Below are positions 35,418 to 46,763 of a stretch of DNA of 64,000 nt, one piece after another; within the stretch, counting starts at the first letter, position 1, and the number at the start of each line of letters is the position of its first letter. Location: positions 31,229,469-31,293,468 of the forward strand of contig BTRK01000005.1 of assembly GCA_036245805.1 (NCBI GenBank), in the 5' to 3' direction. The notes beneath the pieces are model-generated. The model had not been told where the DNA came from and searched no databases. It saw only the letters and a list, made by a program, of their open reading frames with translations. A program made the translations under genes and the position numbers. This stretch comes from Pristionchus mayeri. Lineage: Eukaryota > Nematoda > Chromadorea > Rhabditida > Neodiplogasteridae.

Positions 35418-36685
35418 TCAGGTTGTTGCATAAGTCTTGTCCGATTTTATCATTTACAAATTCCGGCTTCTACAGACATTCATGTGAGCTTTGGCAGCAG
35501 GTATCTTTTGTGATATATAGAGGATGTAATACACTTTCTAGCGCACTATACTGTATCCCTGTCATTTCAATACTATGGGCACGAAATTTGACGAAAGTAG
35601 TGCACTTGAACGTTCTCGTTTCGTATTTCTCCAGTCCCCTATTTCCTTAGGAACATACAAAGTGCCAAACTCATAGCATTGCCGTTGAGTGTGATGAATG
35701 TACATCATATCGAACCAGCTAATGGTAATCACATGCTTGAAAGGCATGGCTAAAAAATTAACAAAATCTGAACATGCGCTCAGATAATTCTTTGCCAACC
35801 GATATGAACCCATGCCATTTTCGTGCTATACGATATAGATATATCTTTTGTTTTTAAAAGTGATCAGTGTGTGGTGTTAATATCCCCATTCAAGTAAAGT
35901 ATTGAATCTAGTCTCATTCGACGTGATTATTCTTCCAGAAATTAGTGGTGAACATTTGAATGCCGAATTTTGCACATTTTGCTAGTTTATATATCTCGCA
36001 CAACTAGAATGTATGACATATTGTGGTAGTCTGAACCAGCAACCCATATTCTACAATCATTTTGTGAAAACTATTTGAAAATCATTCATCGCTGAATGGA
36101 GATTTAATTTTCAAAGTTTCTGAAATCACGAATGTTGTGAAATTTGTCCGAAATTTCGTTTTCGGAATTTTTCTGTTTTCTGATATAGACGAGCAACTAC
36201 TCTCGAATTTTATTAGTATTTGAATATCCCCTATAGCGATGGTTAAAACCGACTTCAACTGATTTCAGTATATCTTGTACTGGAGACAGTGCAATTCATT
36301 AACTGGACAGCATTTCAGTGTCTACATTCACATTCACTGGGTTCTCATGTTGAATGCGCTGAATAAGCAAGCCCATTCAACATAGTTTTAGAAAGTGTAT
36401 TACCTATACTTCTAGTTTAGCTGGGTGAGGAAGTATCGCTATCTGTTCACATCAATTACCACCGTGTCAAAGAAAAAGTGTGAAGATATGCGATAGTCTG
36501 AACAGTTCAAGCTTCGTTTTTTTCGTAATGCAGACACTTATGGTTTAGATAAATATCATTGTTGGAATGTACAAGCACACACCTCTGTTATGCCATGAGG
36601 CCAGATAATGGCAAAAACGTACAAGCAAGATCGACCAAATAACTTAGAGGCTTCCAAATCGGACAGGACTTATGCAAAAACCTAA
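35418..36685. mobile_element. Mariner-like element with TA duplication, 1.27 kb
   Basis: Termini TCAGGTTGTTGCATAAGTCT and (from the right) TTAGGTTTTTGCATAAGTCC, with TA at 35416-35417 and 36686-36687. The length fits a full mariner, but no intact transposase reading was recognised. In the first BTB intron of gene 6b. Confidence 0.7.
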
Positions 36686-36709
36686 TATATATATATATAT
36701 ATATATATA

Positions 36710-38056
36710 CAGTCGCGTCGGAAAGTTTTCGGGCACTTTTTCAATTCCCTATAATTTTCTCCGCAGGAAAGATACAATTCTGATATCCAGCCATGGTATA
36801 CCAAATTCTTCGTAGATTACGGTGAATGTGTTGGGGTCTCACGATGATCGCAAATTATTGCGTAGTGATGAAGCAATCAAACTGCACTTTTTCAAAACGG
36901 CATTATTCTTACATGGATTTTTTCCAGCTCGCCAAACTTTCTGAGTTTGGAGTCATACGCGAGGCCAACCTAGAAAATTTTTTTGCGGTTGCTGCGCGAC
37001 CGCACATTTGCTGCAGCCTTGCCGCAAAATCGAGGTCGAAAATTGAGATCTCGGCTCCTAGTCAAGCTAGAGACTGATTCAAGGCATCAAAATGATCGCC
37101 ATGGTGAATGCAGATGATCCTGAGAATATGAAAACAATATCTCGCAATTTGCCCTTAGGGCACGAAAAAATCACTTTTTTGGATGACCATTTTTTGGACA
37201 TTCATAACTATGTGGGAAATGAAGGTAAAAATCTGGTTTTTGCATGTGAGTGTTAAAAATGTATTGAAGATATGATTCCCAACTTTTTAGAGCGATTGGA
37301 TATCGTTCCTGCCCGCGGCGTGAGTTTTTCCGAGGTATACTCGTGTCGGGAAAGACACTGTTTACCACTATGAGCGAGAGAGTGCAAACGACGAGAGAGC
37401 GTAAACAAGGTGTTTCCCGACCCTAGTATACCTCGGGAAAACACACGCCGCGGGCAGGAAAGATGTTCAATCGCTCTAAAAAGTGGGGATTCATATCTTC
37501 AATACATTTTGAACATTCCTATGCAAAAACCAGATTTTTAGCTACATTTCCCACATAGTTATGAATGTCCAAAAAATGGTCATCCAAAAAAGTGATTTTT
37601 TCGTGCCCTGAGTGCAAATTTCGAGATATTGTTTTCATATTCTCAGCATCATCTGCTATCATATTGGCGATCATTTTGATGCCTTTAACCGGTCTCTAGC
37701 TTGACTAGGAGCCGAGATCTCAATTTTCGACCTCGATTTTGCAGCAAGGCTGCAGCAAATGTGCGGTCGCGCAGCAACCTCAAAACATTTTTCTGGGTAG
37801 ACCTCAGGCATGACTCCAACGTCAGAAAGTTTTGCGAACTGGAAAAAATCCATGTAAGAATAATGCGGTTTTGAAAACGTACATTTTGATTGCTTCATCA
37901 CTACGCAATAATTTGAGATCATCGTGAGACCCCAATACATTCACCGTAATCTACGATGAATTTGGTATACCAAGGCTGGATATCAGTTTTGTATCTTTCC
38001 TGCGCACAAAATTATAGGGAATTGAAAAAGTGCCCGAAAACTTTCCGACGCGACTG
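36710..38056. mobile_element. Near-palindromic foldback element, second family
   Basis: Ends CAGTCGCGTCGGAAAGTTTT and reverse complement, TA on both sides (36708-36709, 38057-38058), after a TA microsatellite. The inner arms are related to those of the element at 30820 although the outer ends differ. The centre has a strong hairpin around CCTGCCCGCGGCGTG and CACGCCGCGGGCAGG (about 37310 and 37445). Confidence 0.85.
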
Positions 38057-38125
38057 TATATATTTATGCTACTTCGTTCGAAATAACGTTCACAAAATTG
38101 AAATAGAATAGTCAATTAATGACGG

Positions 38126-38596
38126 TTAAAATGACGAGTAGATATTGGGACAATAGGGTCGGATGAGATTTGTGGCTACTCTCTTATCGATCGCTATTCT
38201 ACGCTTCTCTAGGGACTCAATGCGTAGTTTCTTGTTGCGAGCGAGAGCAGTTGGCATGTTTTCCCAAGTATGATTAAAACAGCGCATAAATAAACGTCTT
38301 GTGAAGTAGTTCTGTACTTTTTCGAGTTCTTTTTTATCTTTATTTTGGTACGGGTTGAAGACGGAGGAACCGCTTTCTAAAATCGGTCTAATATACATTG
38401 AGTACGTTTTGAGAAGTACTTCTATATTTTTGGTTCTTAAGGCTGTGAGGATAGTGTGACATGCTGTTTTGCCCTTAGTGGATACGGTAGAACAATGATC
38501 AGAGACTGAGAGGTTTTTCTGTTGTAGTATACATAATATCATTGGTTTAATCAACAGTTCTATGTATGCGCTAGGGAGATTAATGTGAGTATGCAC
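38126..38596 (-). pseudogene. LINE reverse transcriptase C-terminal remnant
   Basis: 156 codons. The stretch VLLKTYSMYIRPILESGSSV, then NPYQNKDKKELEKVQNYFTRR, is the thumb/post-RT region common to Jockey/CR1-type non-LTR retrotransposons. The catalytic YADD part is absent, so it is a 5'-truncated copy, as is usual for LINEs. It lies in the first BTB intron of gene 6b, close to the next exon. Confidence 0.75.
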
Positions 38597-39544
38597 ACAT
38601 TAGGTGTAACTTCTCCCATATCGAACACATTCAAGTGCAAAACAAATAATTTGGCTTTCATTTCTAGTTCCTCTCTTTCCATTCGGACTACTTCGATACT
38701 ATTTTCAATGGAGATTTCGCAGAGAAAAACCAGGAAGAAATCGCACTCACTGGTGTTATTTTTGACGTATGTTGCTCATTTTCTTTAATGTTCATTCTAT
38801 TGTCTCCTGACGTCCTGACGTGACGTCCTGACGTCAGGATAAATATGAATATGAATATGATTGTCTATTGTCTAAAGAACTCTTTACTAGTTTCGAATAA
38901 TAATTTCAGGAGTTTCTGGAGATGCTCAATTGCCTGGTCGACTATTCTCGTGACATAACAGCCGACACCGCCCAATTTCTTCTCACTCTAGGCGATCAAT
39001 TCCAAATCTAGGTTTGATCTCAGTATATATGTATATTCACTATATTTATTTGCCAAACAACGTAGAGTAATATGAAATTTAAACATGCGTTGACGATTAT
39101 AATAACTATTAAATACCGACTAAATCACGAGGTAATGGTCAAATCGTCTATTTAAAAACCTCGTGACAATACTATATGTAATTGCTTGGTGTAAATTATT
39201 CCACGAATGTAGATACTAACAGAGAGCATTCGAAAAAATCGTATTTCTATCTAAGAAGATATCAATTAGCATAAAGCAAATATTTTGCAGTATCTGGTTG
39301 ACCGAGTCGAAAACTTTCTTATTGATATGAAGAAGTTCACGATCTCTTCTAAACTCCTTCTGGCAGATCGATTTCAACTGATCAAACTTCAGGTATTTAT
39401 CGAATATTTCATGCGAAATTTTTTTATACTTGTTTTAGTCTTTCGAAATTAAAAATAGCTTCGAATTAATCACACTTTCAACAATAATTTTTTATATAAC
39501 TCGACGTAGAGTCATCGGCTATGTTTCGCTTGATAAAGCTTATT

Positions 39545-39699
39545 GTGAGAACAGGAAGCGTAATCAATGGGCGAGATTCACTCCAGTCATTTTTTAAAAA
39601 TATATGCTGAACGATTTATCCACTACAAAATGTTGATAAATCGTTTATAGTTCAATAATCTCGCCCACCACGCCACTGATTACGCTTTCTGTTCTCACA
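39545..39699. mobile_element. Small palindromic MITE, about 155 bp
   Basis: GTGAGAACAGGAAGCGTAAT at the left and its inverted match ending at about 39699; a loop rich in ATCGTTTAT/ATAAATCG also folds. In an intron of the module. Confidence 0.75.
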
Positions 39700-39743
39700 G
39701 TATTCTTCTTCGGTTAGTTTGTTGACATTAACGACTCTTTCAG

Positions 39744-42700
39744 ACGGAGTGTCTCGAGTCAATCGAAGTCGATGGTGAACAAACTGTAGAAGAAGTCGAG
39801 GTATTTCTGTATTTTTACTTCCCCTTCTTTTCTGAATCTGCAAGAATTTCAGAATTCGGTCGAGTTCTCGGATCTTTCTGAGGCAGCCAAAAGTGCTTAC
39901 TACGGAGTGAAAGCCAATACTGAGTTTCCTATCAAGGAACGCTATGAAAAGTACGCCAATTTGTTCATGTTCCGCATATATGATCCTTATTCTCCGGAAA
40001 AGACCACTTATTTGCCCCAACATACTCTTTAATAGTTTACGCAATAATATTGGTATCAAATTTCAGAGTTTCTGATTGCTGCGAGGATTTTACGGAATGT
40101 GTTCCTTTGGACGAAGGTGTGCTATTTGATAGATAATTATTTGCTCGCAACCATTTTTTAACTTGAAGAAAAGTAAATCTTTTCTTACAAGGAGACGTTG
40201 CAGAGTGTCCATGGAGCTTCATAACGAGACCTAGCGCATTCGAAAGAGGAGAAAATTCCAAGACCTTCTGTTGTTTTCAAATTTGCTAAACGCTCATATG
40301 GAGGTCGGGGCTGTATGTGACTTTAGGGGCATAGCCTCAGAAATTGCCTGTCTTTGACCTTTCCCCACTATGAGCCTCCACATGTGCGTTTAGCAAATAA
40401 GAAAACAACAGAAGGTCTTAAAATTTTCTCCTCTTTCGAATGCGCTAGGTCTCGTTATGAAACTTCATGGACACTCTGCGACGTCTCCTTTGTCAGAGGG
40501 TAAGTTGTGAGAACCCGCTTGGCCACAGGGCTGCTATACCGAAAATTTCGAAAATGATTATTTATTTTAAAGAAATTACAAAATTTGTAGATATTTTGTG
40601 CTACGCATGCTGTTTGTTTAGAATTCTTCTGTAATCATTCAATGGCATATGCTCTGCACACTTTAAAAAAAATTAATTGAACCTTTTGAGATCTCATCTG
40701 GGAGTTTGACCAATGGCTTATATTTTTCTTCTCTCTTGTGCGCCCTCTTATAATATGAGCAAATATCAGAGAATGTTTTTAAAGATTATCCCCGCGCACC
40801 CCTGCTAATATTTGCCTTTTAATGATATTTGCGTTGAAAGCTTTGCAAATATCCACTTGCAGACGAGATTTTGCATATTGTCACTATTCACATGACCAGC
40901 GAATCAGAGTTCAACGCCATCGATGGACCTTGCTTAAAGTGGTAAGTAAAAGATATCATTTTAAACTGATATTGTTGCCTTTTTCTTTAAAATGAAAGAA
41001 ATTTATAATGATGCTCTGAAAATTCAATGAAATTGACGATACATTGCTGCCTTTTATTTATTTATACTCATAATGTATTGAAGATTCATTAGAAATTAAT
41101 GATTCATTAATATTCATATTAATCTTATTTCGATTCAGGGCCATTGTAAAGAAGGATGAAAGTGATGGACCTGTCTACTATCTCGTTGTCAAAAAGAATC
41201 GACCCTCGAGTGTTGAGTGGAGAGTAGAAGGATTCGTTGAAATTAAATGGCAAAATGGGAATTCGACTGACTCGTTCTCAAGCCTGCATTTTGAACCAAT
41301 GTATCTCCAATGGTCGAAAATAGGTCATTGTGAACAAATCAAGCTCTAGGTGCATATTACCACTTGTTTTGCGAAAATTGACAAAATTAGAAATTTCACT
41401 TTTTATCATCTCCACCAGAAGGGCCAAAATGTCGCTTTCTCAAAATAATGTATTATCACTCTTACAATACGAATTTAGTTACCAGAACTTACGAAAATGT
41501 GTTTTGAAAATGTTACGCCCTGCTAAACTTTAGTTTTAAAATTTTGAATTTTGAATTTTTTGAAAAATCATTTTATCATACTTCCTCAACATGAAATACA
41601 ATACAAATGAATGTACAAAGATACTGAAGTATTCTCGAGCAATATGAGTTATATAGGTTCAAAATGCAAGCTTGAGAACGAGGTTGTGTTTGCAAATTTG
41701 CTCACTAACATGCACTTCAGGTCAAATTTTTTTTTGAAATATGACCATTTTTAAAAGTCTGAAATTTTCACAGTGGGCATTTCACAGTTCACAGTTGATT
41801 TAGATTCTAAAAATGGTATCGAGAAGGAGCATTCCGGACGTTTTTTGAATCTAACGATTCGACTATTTCCTCAAAGAAGCGGTTTTTCGAGGCTAATTTT
41901 TTATTTCTCATTTTTTAGCGTTCACATATCGAAATTCATTTTTTTACTAATAACACATACATCAGAAAAACTATATTCCACGTCATTCATTCTGGGATAA
42001 CGACTTTTTCGACACCGAAAATGCGAGATACCTTAGTTATTGCAGCCGTCAATCAGCACTCGGGACACACACTTCAGAAAAAAAAAGTTAGGAAATTATC
42101 GAATTTTTGGCCATTCCTGGACATGTTAGGTTTTCTGGTGGAGGGTCTCTTAAAAAAAGCACTTGCTTTCACTTTGAGGAAGATTCCCTCTTTCTTCTCA
42201 CTTCCTGATGCAGTTCTCAAGCTGGAAAGACATGATATCGATGTGGACAAGCAGGTATTAGGTTGATGCAAAAGTTTCTTTACAAGGCATTTTAAAATTT
42301 TTGTAGCGAATGCTTCACTTCTGTGAAAGGCCACGCCGGGATTATTTGAGGTAGTATTGGACCATAACAATAATTGGTTTCTATCGAATCGATCGAACGT
42401 CGTTCGGTAGAAAAACATTGATAACTGAAAATGTGCAAATTTTCTGTTTTTTCGGTCCTCAGTAAAATTAATCTGAAAATTAAAACCAATAAAGTTCCAC
42501 TTCCGTTCTTTTGAGAAGTAAATTAGTAAAGGTTGTTACGTCATATGGTCAATTGAAATCATAGTTTCGGAACCTCTCGGAAAACTTGTGATTCGAAATA
42601 TCTCGCTTTCGTCATCAAAAATTCGAAATTTGTATATACGGAAATGGGGTTCTTGAGAGGGACAAGGAATCTTCATAATATTTCTATGATAGCTTCAGTG

Positions 42701-44937
42701 TGAGAGGTACTTCTGATTTCAAACCATTTGAGACCATTTGGTCAAACATCAGAAATGTTGGGCGCGAATAAACCAAACCTTCAAGTTTCACGAACTCGAG
42801 AATCCGAAATTTGTGCCTCTCTGGGTGAGCGATTCCATGAATGATCAAGTGCTCTTCTCATAGTAAGATGCCTAGTCGTCATGCTTTACACATATTGTGT
42901 TATTGTTGCGTTATCATCACTGCGAAAAGTATACTGATCCTCCAAAGAATCCCACGGACATTTCGATTTTGTGATTTTGGTCGCTTATCATGTATGTATA
43001 CTTGATTGATCAAATATGAACTAGTGTGCGATAATGAGAGTACACACCCACTAATAAAATGGACAAACCCATATGAGCATGGTTCAAGAGAGAAGTAAGA
43101 GGTAACTCGAAAACGCAAAAAGAAAATTTGTAAAGAAACTATTGCATCAACCTGATATTTGACACATGTGTCTCGAACACTATTTGTGATTCTACGTTAC
43201 AATGCACAAAATGGAGAAAATATCTACTTTCATTTCATTCGGTTAACATATTTTTAACTTTTGAGATTTCATTAAATTCATTAAGTATCTATCCACCATC
43301 TCTTCATACTTCCATGAAAAGTTCCTCGTCACAAATGAAATAGAAATCTCGAATGTGAATTACGAGGTTTGTATCACTCACATAAAAACATAGTGAAGCA
43401 TCGTGTGAGGTCGCAAGAGAATCACCTAACTCGCAACGGTAGAACTACAATAAACTTATCGCGATGAAAATTTAAAATGAAATATTTCGAATACTTCATT
43501 ATGCTCTTTCCAACTGCGTTGGCAGAATTTTCGAGATTGGTTGTCGTCTTTGAGAATCGCTCTATCAAACTTGGTACAATTACGATTCCATTTTCATATT
43601 GGGCTGATTAAAATGATTTTAAAAAATATCATTTTAATGATACAATGTGTGATCTTACTTGGAGAGAAACACCCCATCCCATATTTGGGTCGAAAAAGTT
43701 GGTATCGTGGAATAAAAGGAGAAGCGTCTTATCCGACATAGGAAGTATCTATTTTAAGCCATAGCAGGCCTCTTTCGTATTACGTGGAGGTCTCTTTAAC
43801 TAATTCATTGTAACTGAAATGAAACCACTTTGACATTAGCAAAGCCAACTTTTGCCGAGCGGTTTTTGAAGATAACGTTCGATGCCGAAATTTTCTCAAT
43901 GCTATTTGAAAGAGCATCATTCGAGATACTTCATTTCAAATTTTCTGCATGCTAGGTTGATAAACTCTATTTTCGTAGTTTCCCCTTAAATGCGTGATTT
44001 TCTTGCGAGTCTTTTCATATAAATAAGGCCAATGATTTACACGCTTATTTATTATTTTTCACAAAAAAAGGAAACGAAATTTGTTTTCTTTTTAACTGTA
44101 AAATAGATACTACATGCGCGTGTTTGCAGGAATTCAACGAATTTCTCCGGGTGATTCATCCTTTCTGCGCTCCGATTAGAGGTGGAGATTGGCTCAACTT
44201 CTCTGATATTCTACTGCTTTAAAAACAGCCTGGAATAATCAAATGACTGAAAGATTCTTCTAGATCATACTGCTGAGTTTCTTCTCAAGCTCGGCAAACA
44301 GTTCAAAATTTCGGTGGGTAATTATTTGTTTCCTAGATTTTTTCTATCTTTTATTAATTAGAGCAAGCGTCGAGATGTTTTCAGTTTGTGATGGATCTTG
44401 CGGAGAAGTTTCTGATCAATACAATCGGATGGTGCAACATAAAGAAACTGGAAATCGCCGACAAGTACAGTCTGCGGAATCTACACGTTAGTTTGTTTAT
44501 AAATGTAGTGGAATTAAATAGGAATTCATCTCTCTCTTACTTGGAAAATACGAATGATATGCGTTGCCAAGAAAATTTTCTATTCTTCTAAACAGTGCAT
44601 AGTTTCTTAGATCTAAGTTTATTCATGTATTTGTAAATTATTTCTTTCCAGGATCACTGTCTCGATAAACTTATCACTCGTCAGCATTTCATAGATATCA
44701 AGGTGAAATATTCATAAAATCACTTTGTTTAGCCTGTAGATATGGTAGAAACATTTAGTGTTTTTGGATTACTTATTTATGAACATAATGAAATTCCTAT
44801 ATAATTCGAAACCATTTTATCTTAGACATTAAAGCATGCTAAATTTTCCTCAGAAATCGTCCATCTACTATGATCTCTCCTTCAAGATGAAAGCTGAACT
44901 TTTCGAAGAATTTATTCGAAAGTTCTCCAATTGTTGA
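39744..44937 (+). CDS. Third part of module 2: MATH-BTB-BACK end (gene 6c)
   Basis: Exons 39744-39800 and 39853-39950 (LSEAAKSAYYGVKA) link the middle BACK to 40067-40116, 40863-40941 (LHIVTIHMTSESEFNAIDG) and 41139 to about 41275 (PVYYLVVKKNRPSSVEW), the first half of a second MATH domain. The exon corresponding to 62081-62181 of module 3 is missing; repeats occupy 41276 to about 42180. The last BTB follows: about 42200-42254 (DAVLKLERHDIDVDKQ), 43286-43366 (YLSTISSYFHEKFL), 44130-44181, 44264-44313, then BACK-like 44385-44486, 44652-44702 and 44854-44937, ending KFSNC and TGA. Downstream of the in-frame stop at 39009, so it needs readthrough, another start, or is decaying. Confidence 0.55.
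40191..40488. mobile_element. Palindromic MITE, 298 bp
   Basis: GGAGACGTTGCAGAGTGTCC at the left and its inverted counterpart at the right; the arms (about 120 bp) stay similar through GAAAGAGGAGAAAATT and the CTAAACGC motif, around a short centre near 40335. In an intron of gene 6c. Confidence 0.85.
41276..42180. repeat. Repeat debris replacing a MATH exon
   Basis: GTTCTCAAGC..GCATTTTGAACC near 41277 is inverted at about 41657-41683. The right part ends GGTGGAGGGTCTC near 42150, the terminus seen in the element at 32797-34651. A worn or nested foldback is likely. No coding sequence recognised. Confidence 0.5.
42258..43155. mobile_element. Mariner-type MITE with TA duplication, 898 bp
   Basis: Termini TTAGGTTGATGCAAAAGTTT and (from the right) TCAGGTTGATGCAATAGTTT, with TA at 42256-42257 and 43156-43157. 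It follows the donor of the last BTB's first exon by one base, so almost the whole intron start is element sequence. No transposase recognised. Confidence 0.8.
43380..44129. other. Long intron of gene 6c without recognised content
   Basis: 750 bp of AT-rich sequence between BTB exons. No gene, terminal repeat or tandem repeat recognised. Confidence 0.5.
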
Positions 44938-45223
44938 ATGGCATAAGTGTTAAATGTCTCCATTTGTTTATTGCATTTATTTCCACAATCTTCCTACTTG
45001 TTATTCCCTTATTTTGTATGATTTTATCATGATAAATTTGTTGTTCTGCAGACACCGTCTTATTTTTTCATTGATTGTGGTCCATGAGTCCACCGAATGT
45101 ATTTTCATTCGATTATTTTCAAATGTCCCTCCGCAAAATTCAAAGAGCTCATTATATCATCTCTCTGCTAGAGAGTGTTCAATGTTCATACTTTTCTGAT
45201 ATATTTGATTTAATTATTTCAGA

Positions 45224-46757
45224 ATGTCTCCGCCCAGGAAAATCCGCAAAACTGAAGGAGATCAAGTTTCCTCGACAGGTTAGTCTGTCATTCAGCTGAT
45301 TGTGGTGGGCGAAGGTACTATTTGATCGGTTTTCAGACGGCGTTATTCGATTCGAAGTGGACAACGTTTCGGACATAGATATATTCGATGGTGGTCGGTA
45401 TTCTCCAAGTATCAACGTCGGAGGAATTAATTGGTGTGCAATATTTGTGTTTTCGGAAACTATAGGCATAATATACACATGGAGCTTATCCCTGGGAAAA
45501 CTTAAAGTTACCCAACACGCGTGAAAATATTTGAATTTCCGCGCGTGCCTGATCACGACAAAAAGGAGTGAGACCGCGTGCAAAAACGCGAGAGCGGGAT
45601 TAACCAGGCACGCGCGCAAATAATTTCGGGTAACTTTAATGAGGAAAAGGATTAACCAATATAGGATGAATTAATGTAGGTAAGCAAACCAATTTGAAAG
45701 TAAAAAATTAAGGAATGTTCAAAATTTACATTTTGGAATATGGTTTATTGTTGCCTTGATAGGCTTTAATTATACATCATAACACTAATCGATAAAACAC
45801 GAAATTTAGGAGTGCAAAAGTCCTCAAGGAGCTAGATAACATTGGAACAGAAGTCTTCTCTTTCTACCTCTACAATATGGACTTCAAATCTGTAATGGGA
45901 AGCATCGATGTTCGAGCCCAATTTGTCATCATTAATCGCGATACGAGCAAATGCTTTTCCGCAAAGGTGTTGATCACATTTCGTTTCGCTACTTTAATTA
46001 TTTTTCCAGACCTTAGTCACTTTTAAACATAGTTCTGACGCTTGGGGCTATCGTCATTTAATGCAATGGGATGAGTTGGTCGACCGAGAGAAGGTAAGTT
46101 GACTATTGTCTCGTTATAATTTTGTTGAATAGTTTTTTATACAAGCGAAAAATGAGAATATTTATCTTTCTTCATAATATATTAATCCAGGGATTCATCA
46201 ATGACGATAAGATTACTGTCGAAATTCACTTCAGTGTCCTCAACCTGACAGGATTCAGGTGATTAAAACTTCTCTTGAAATATTTCTGAATATCAGTCTT
46301 GAATTTTCCTATGTGAAAAATATTACATTTATACATTTACTTTCCTTTAATTACTATTATTTCCCCCTTCAGTATACATCTTAAAATGCCTTACTCGCAG
46401 ACGCAAACCTCGATTCGATTTCTCCTCGGGAGACACTCGATCTGACGTCATTCTCATCATCGAAGGAAAGCCAGTTCATGTGAACAAGCATGTTTATTTC
46501 AGTATCTCGGAATTTCTATTCGGATTTCTTCCATTCTCTCTTCTTCGGTGAATTTGCAGATAAAGAACAGAAGGAGTTCAAACTGGAGGACGTTTCCTAC
46601 GAGGTTTGCTATTTCAATTTATCTTGCATGGAGAGTGACTGTTCAATGTGAATAGTTTTATGCAATTACATTTTTAAAGGTTAAAACCATTTTGATTTTT
46701 TAAAGGAATTCATCGAACTGCTTACTGTGATCTACCCAGCCATGGGACATATGAAAG
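45224..46757 (+). pseudogene. MATH-BTB start of module 3 with collapsed intron (gene 7a)
   Basis: ATG at 45224 follows TTTCAGA. Exons 45224-45278 (MSPPRKIRKTEGDQ), 45337-45433, 45810-45966 (VFSFYLYNMDFKSVMGSIDV), 46010-46093 and 46191-46258 form MATH and are highly similar to gene 6a. BTB: 46401-46491 (SDVILIIEGKPVHVNKH), 46503-46603 and 46706-46757 (EFIELLTVIYP). Between the first two BTB exons only GTTTATTTCAG (11 bp) remains, too short to splice; the next exon also has 2 extra bases relative to 28186. Reading through meets TGA within 20 codons. The remaining BTB and BACK exons are absent, replaced by about 13 kb of mobile DNA. Confidence 0.7.
45503..45640. mobile_element. Small MITE in MATH intron of gene 7a
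   Basis: TTAAAGTTACCC at the left and GGGTAACTTTAA at the right, with CGCGCGTGCCTG and CAGGCACGCGCG inverted inside; about 140 bp. Absent from the same intron of gene 6a. Confidence 0.75.
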
Positions 46758-46763
46758 GTTGGA

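Larger units (their letters stand above)
35306..39392 (+). pseudogene. Middle BTB-BACK of module 2 with in-frame stop (gene 6b)
   Basis: Second BTB of the module: 35306-35391 (DLTNATFIVEGKKIYAGRG), 38668-38766 (FLSFHSDYFDTIFNGDFAEK), 38910-39011 (EFLEMLNCLVDYSRD, then TAQFLLTLGDQFQI) and the BACK-like exon 39291-39392 (VDRVENFLIDMKKFTIS). In module 3 the corresponding exon pair is 60225-60276 plus 60324-60373, separated by a 47-bp intron; here the two halves are joined exactly, without the intron. The codon that is AAG (Lys) at 60371-60373 is TAG here (39009-39011), an in-frame stop just before the intron donor. The first BTB intron holds a mariner-like element, a foldback element and a LINE remnant. 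Truncated or dead unless the stop is an error. Confidence 0.6.

Noticed and set aside
35562..35813. 83-codon minus-strand frame in the mariner-like element as transposase
   Set aside because: No DD(D/E) or helix-turn-helix motif recognised; too short and unlike known transposases.
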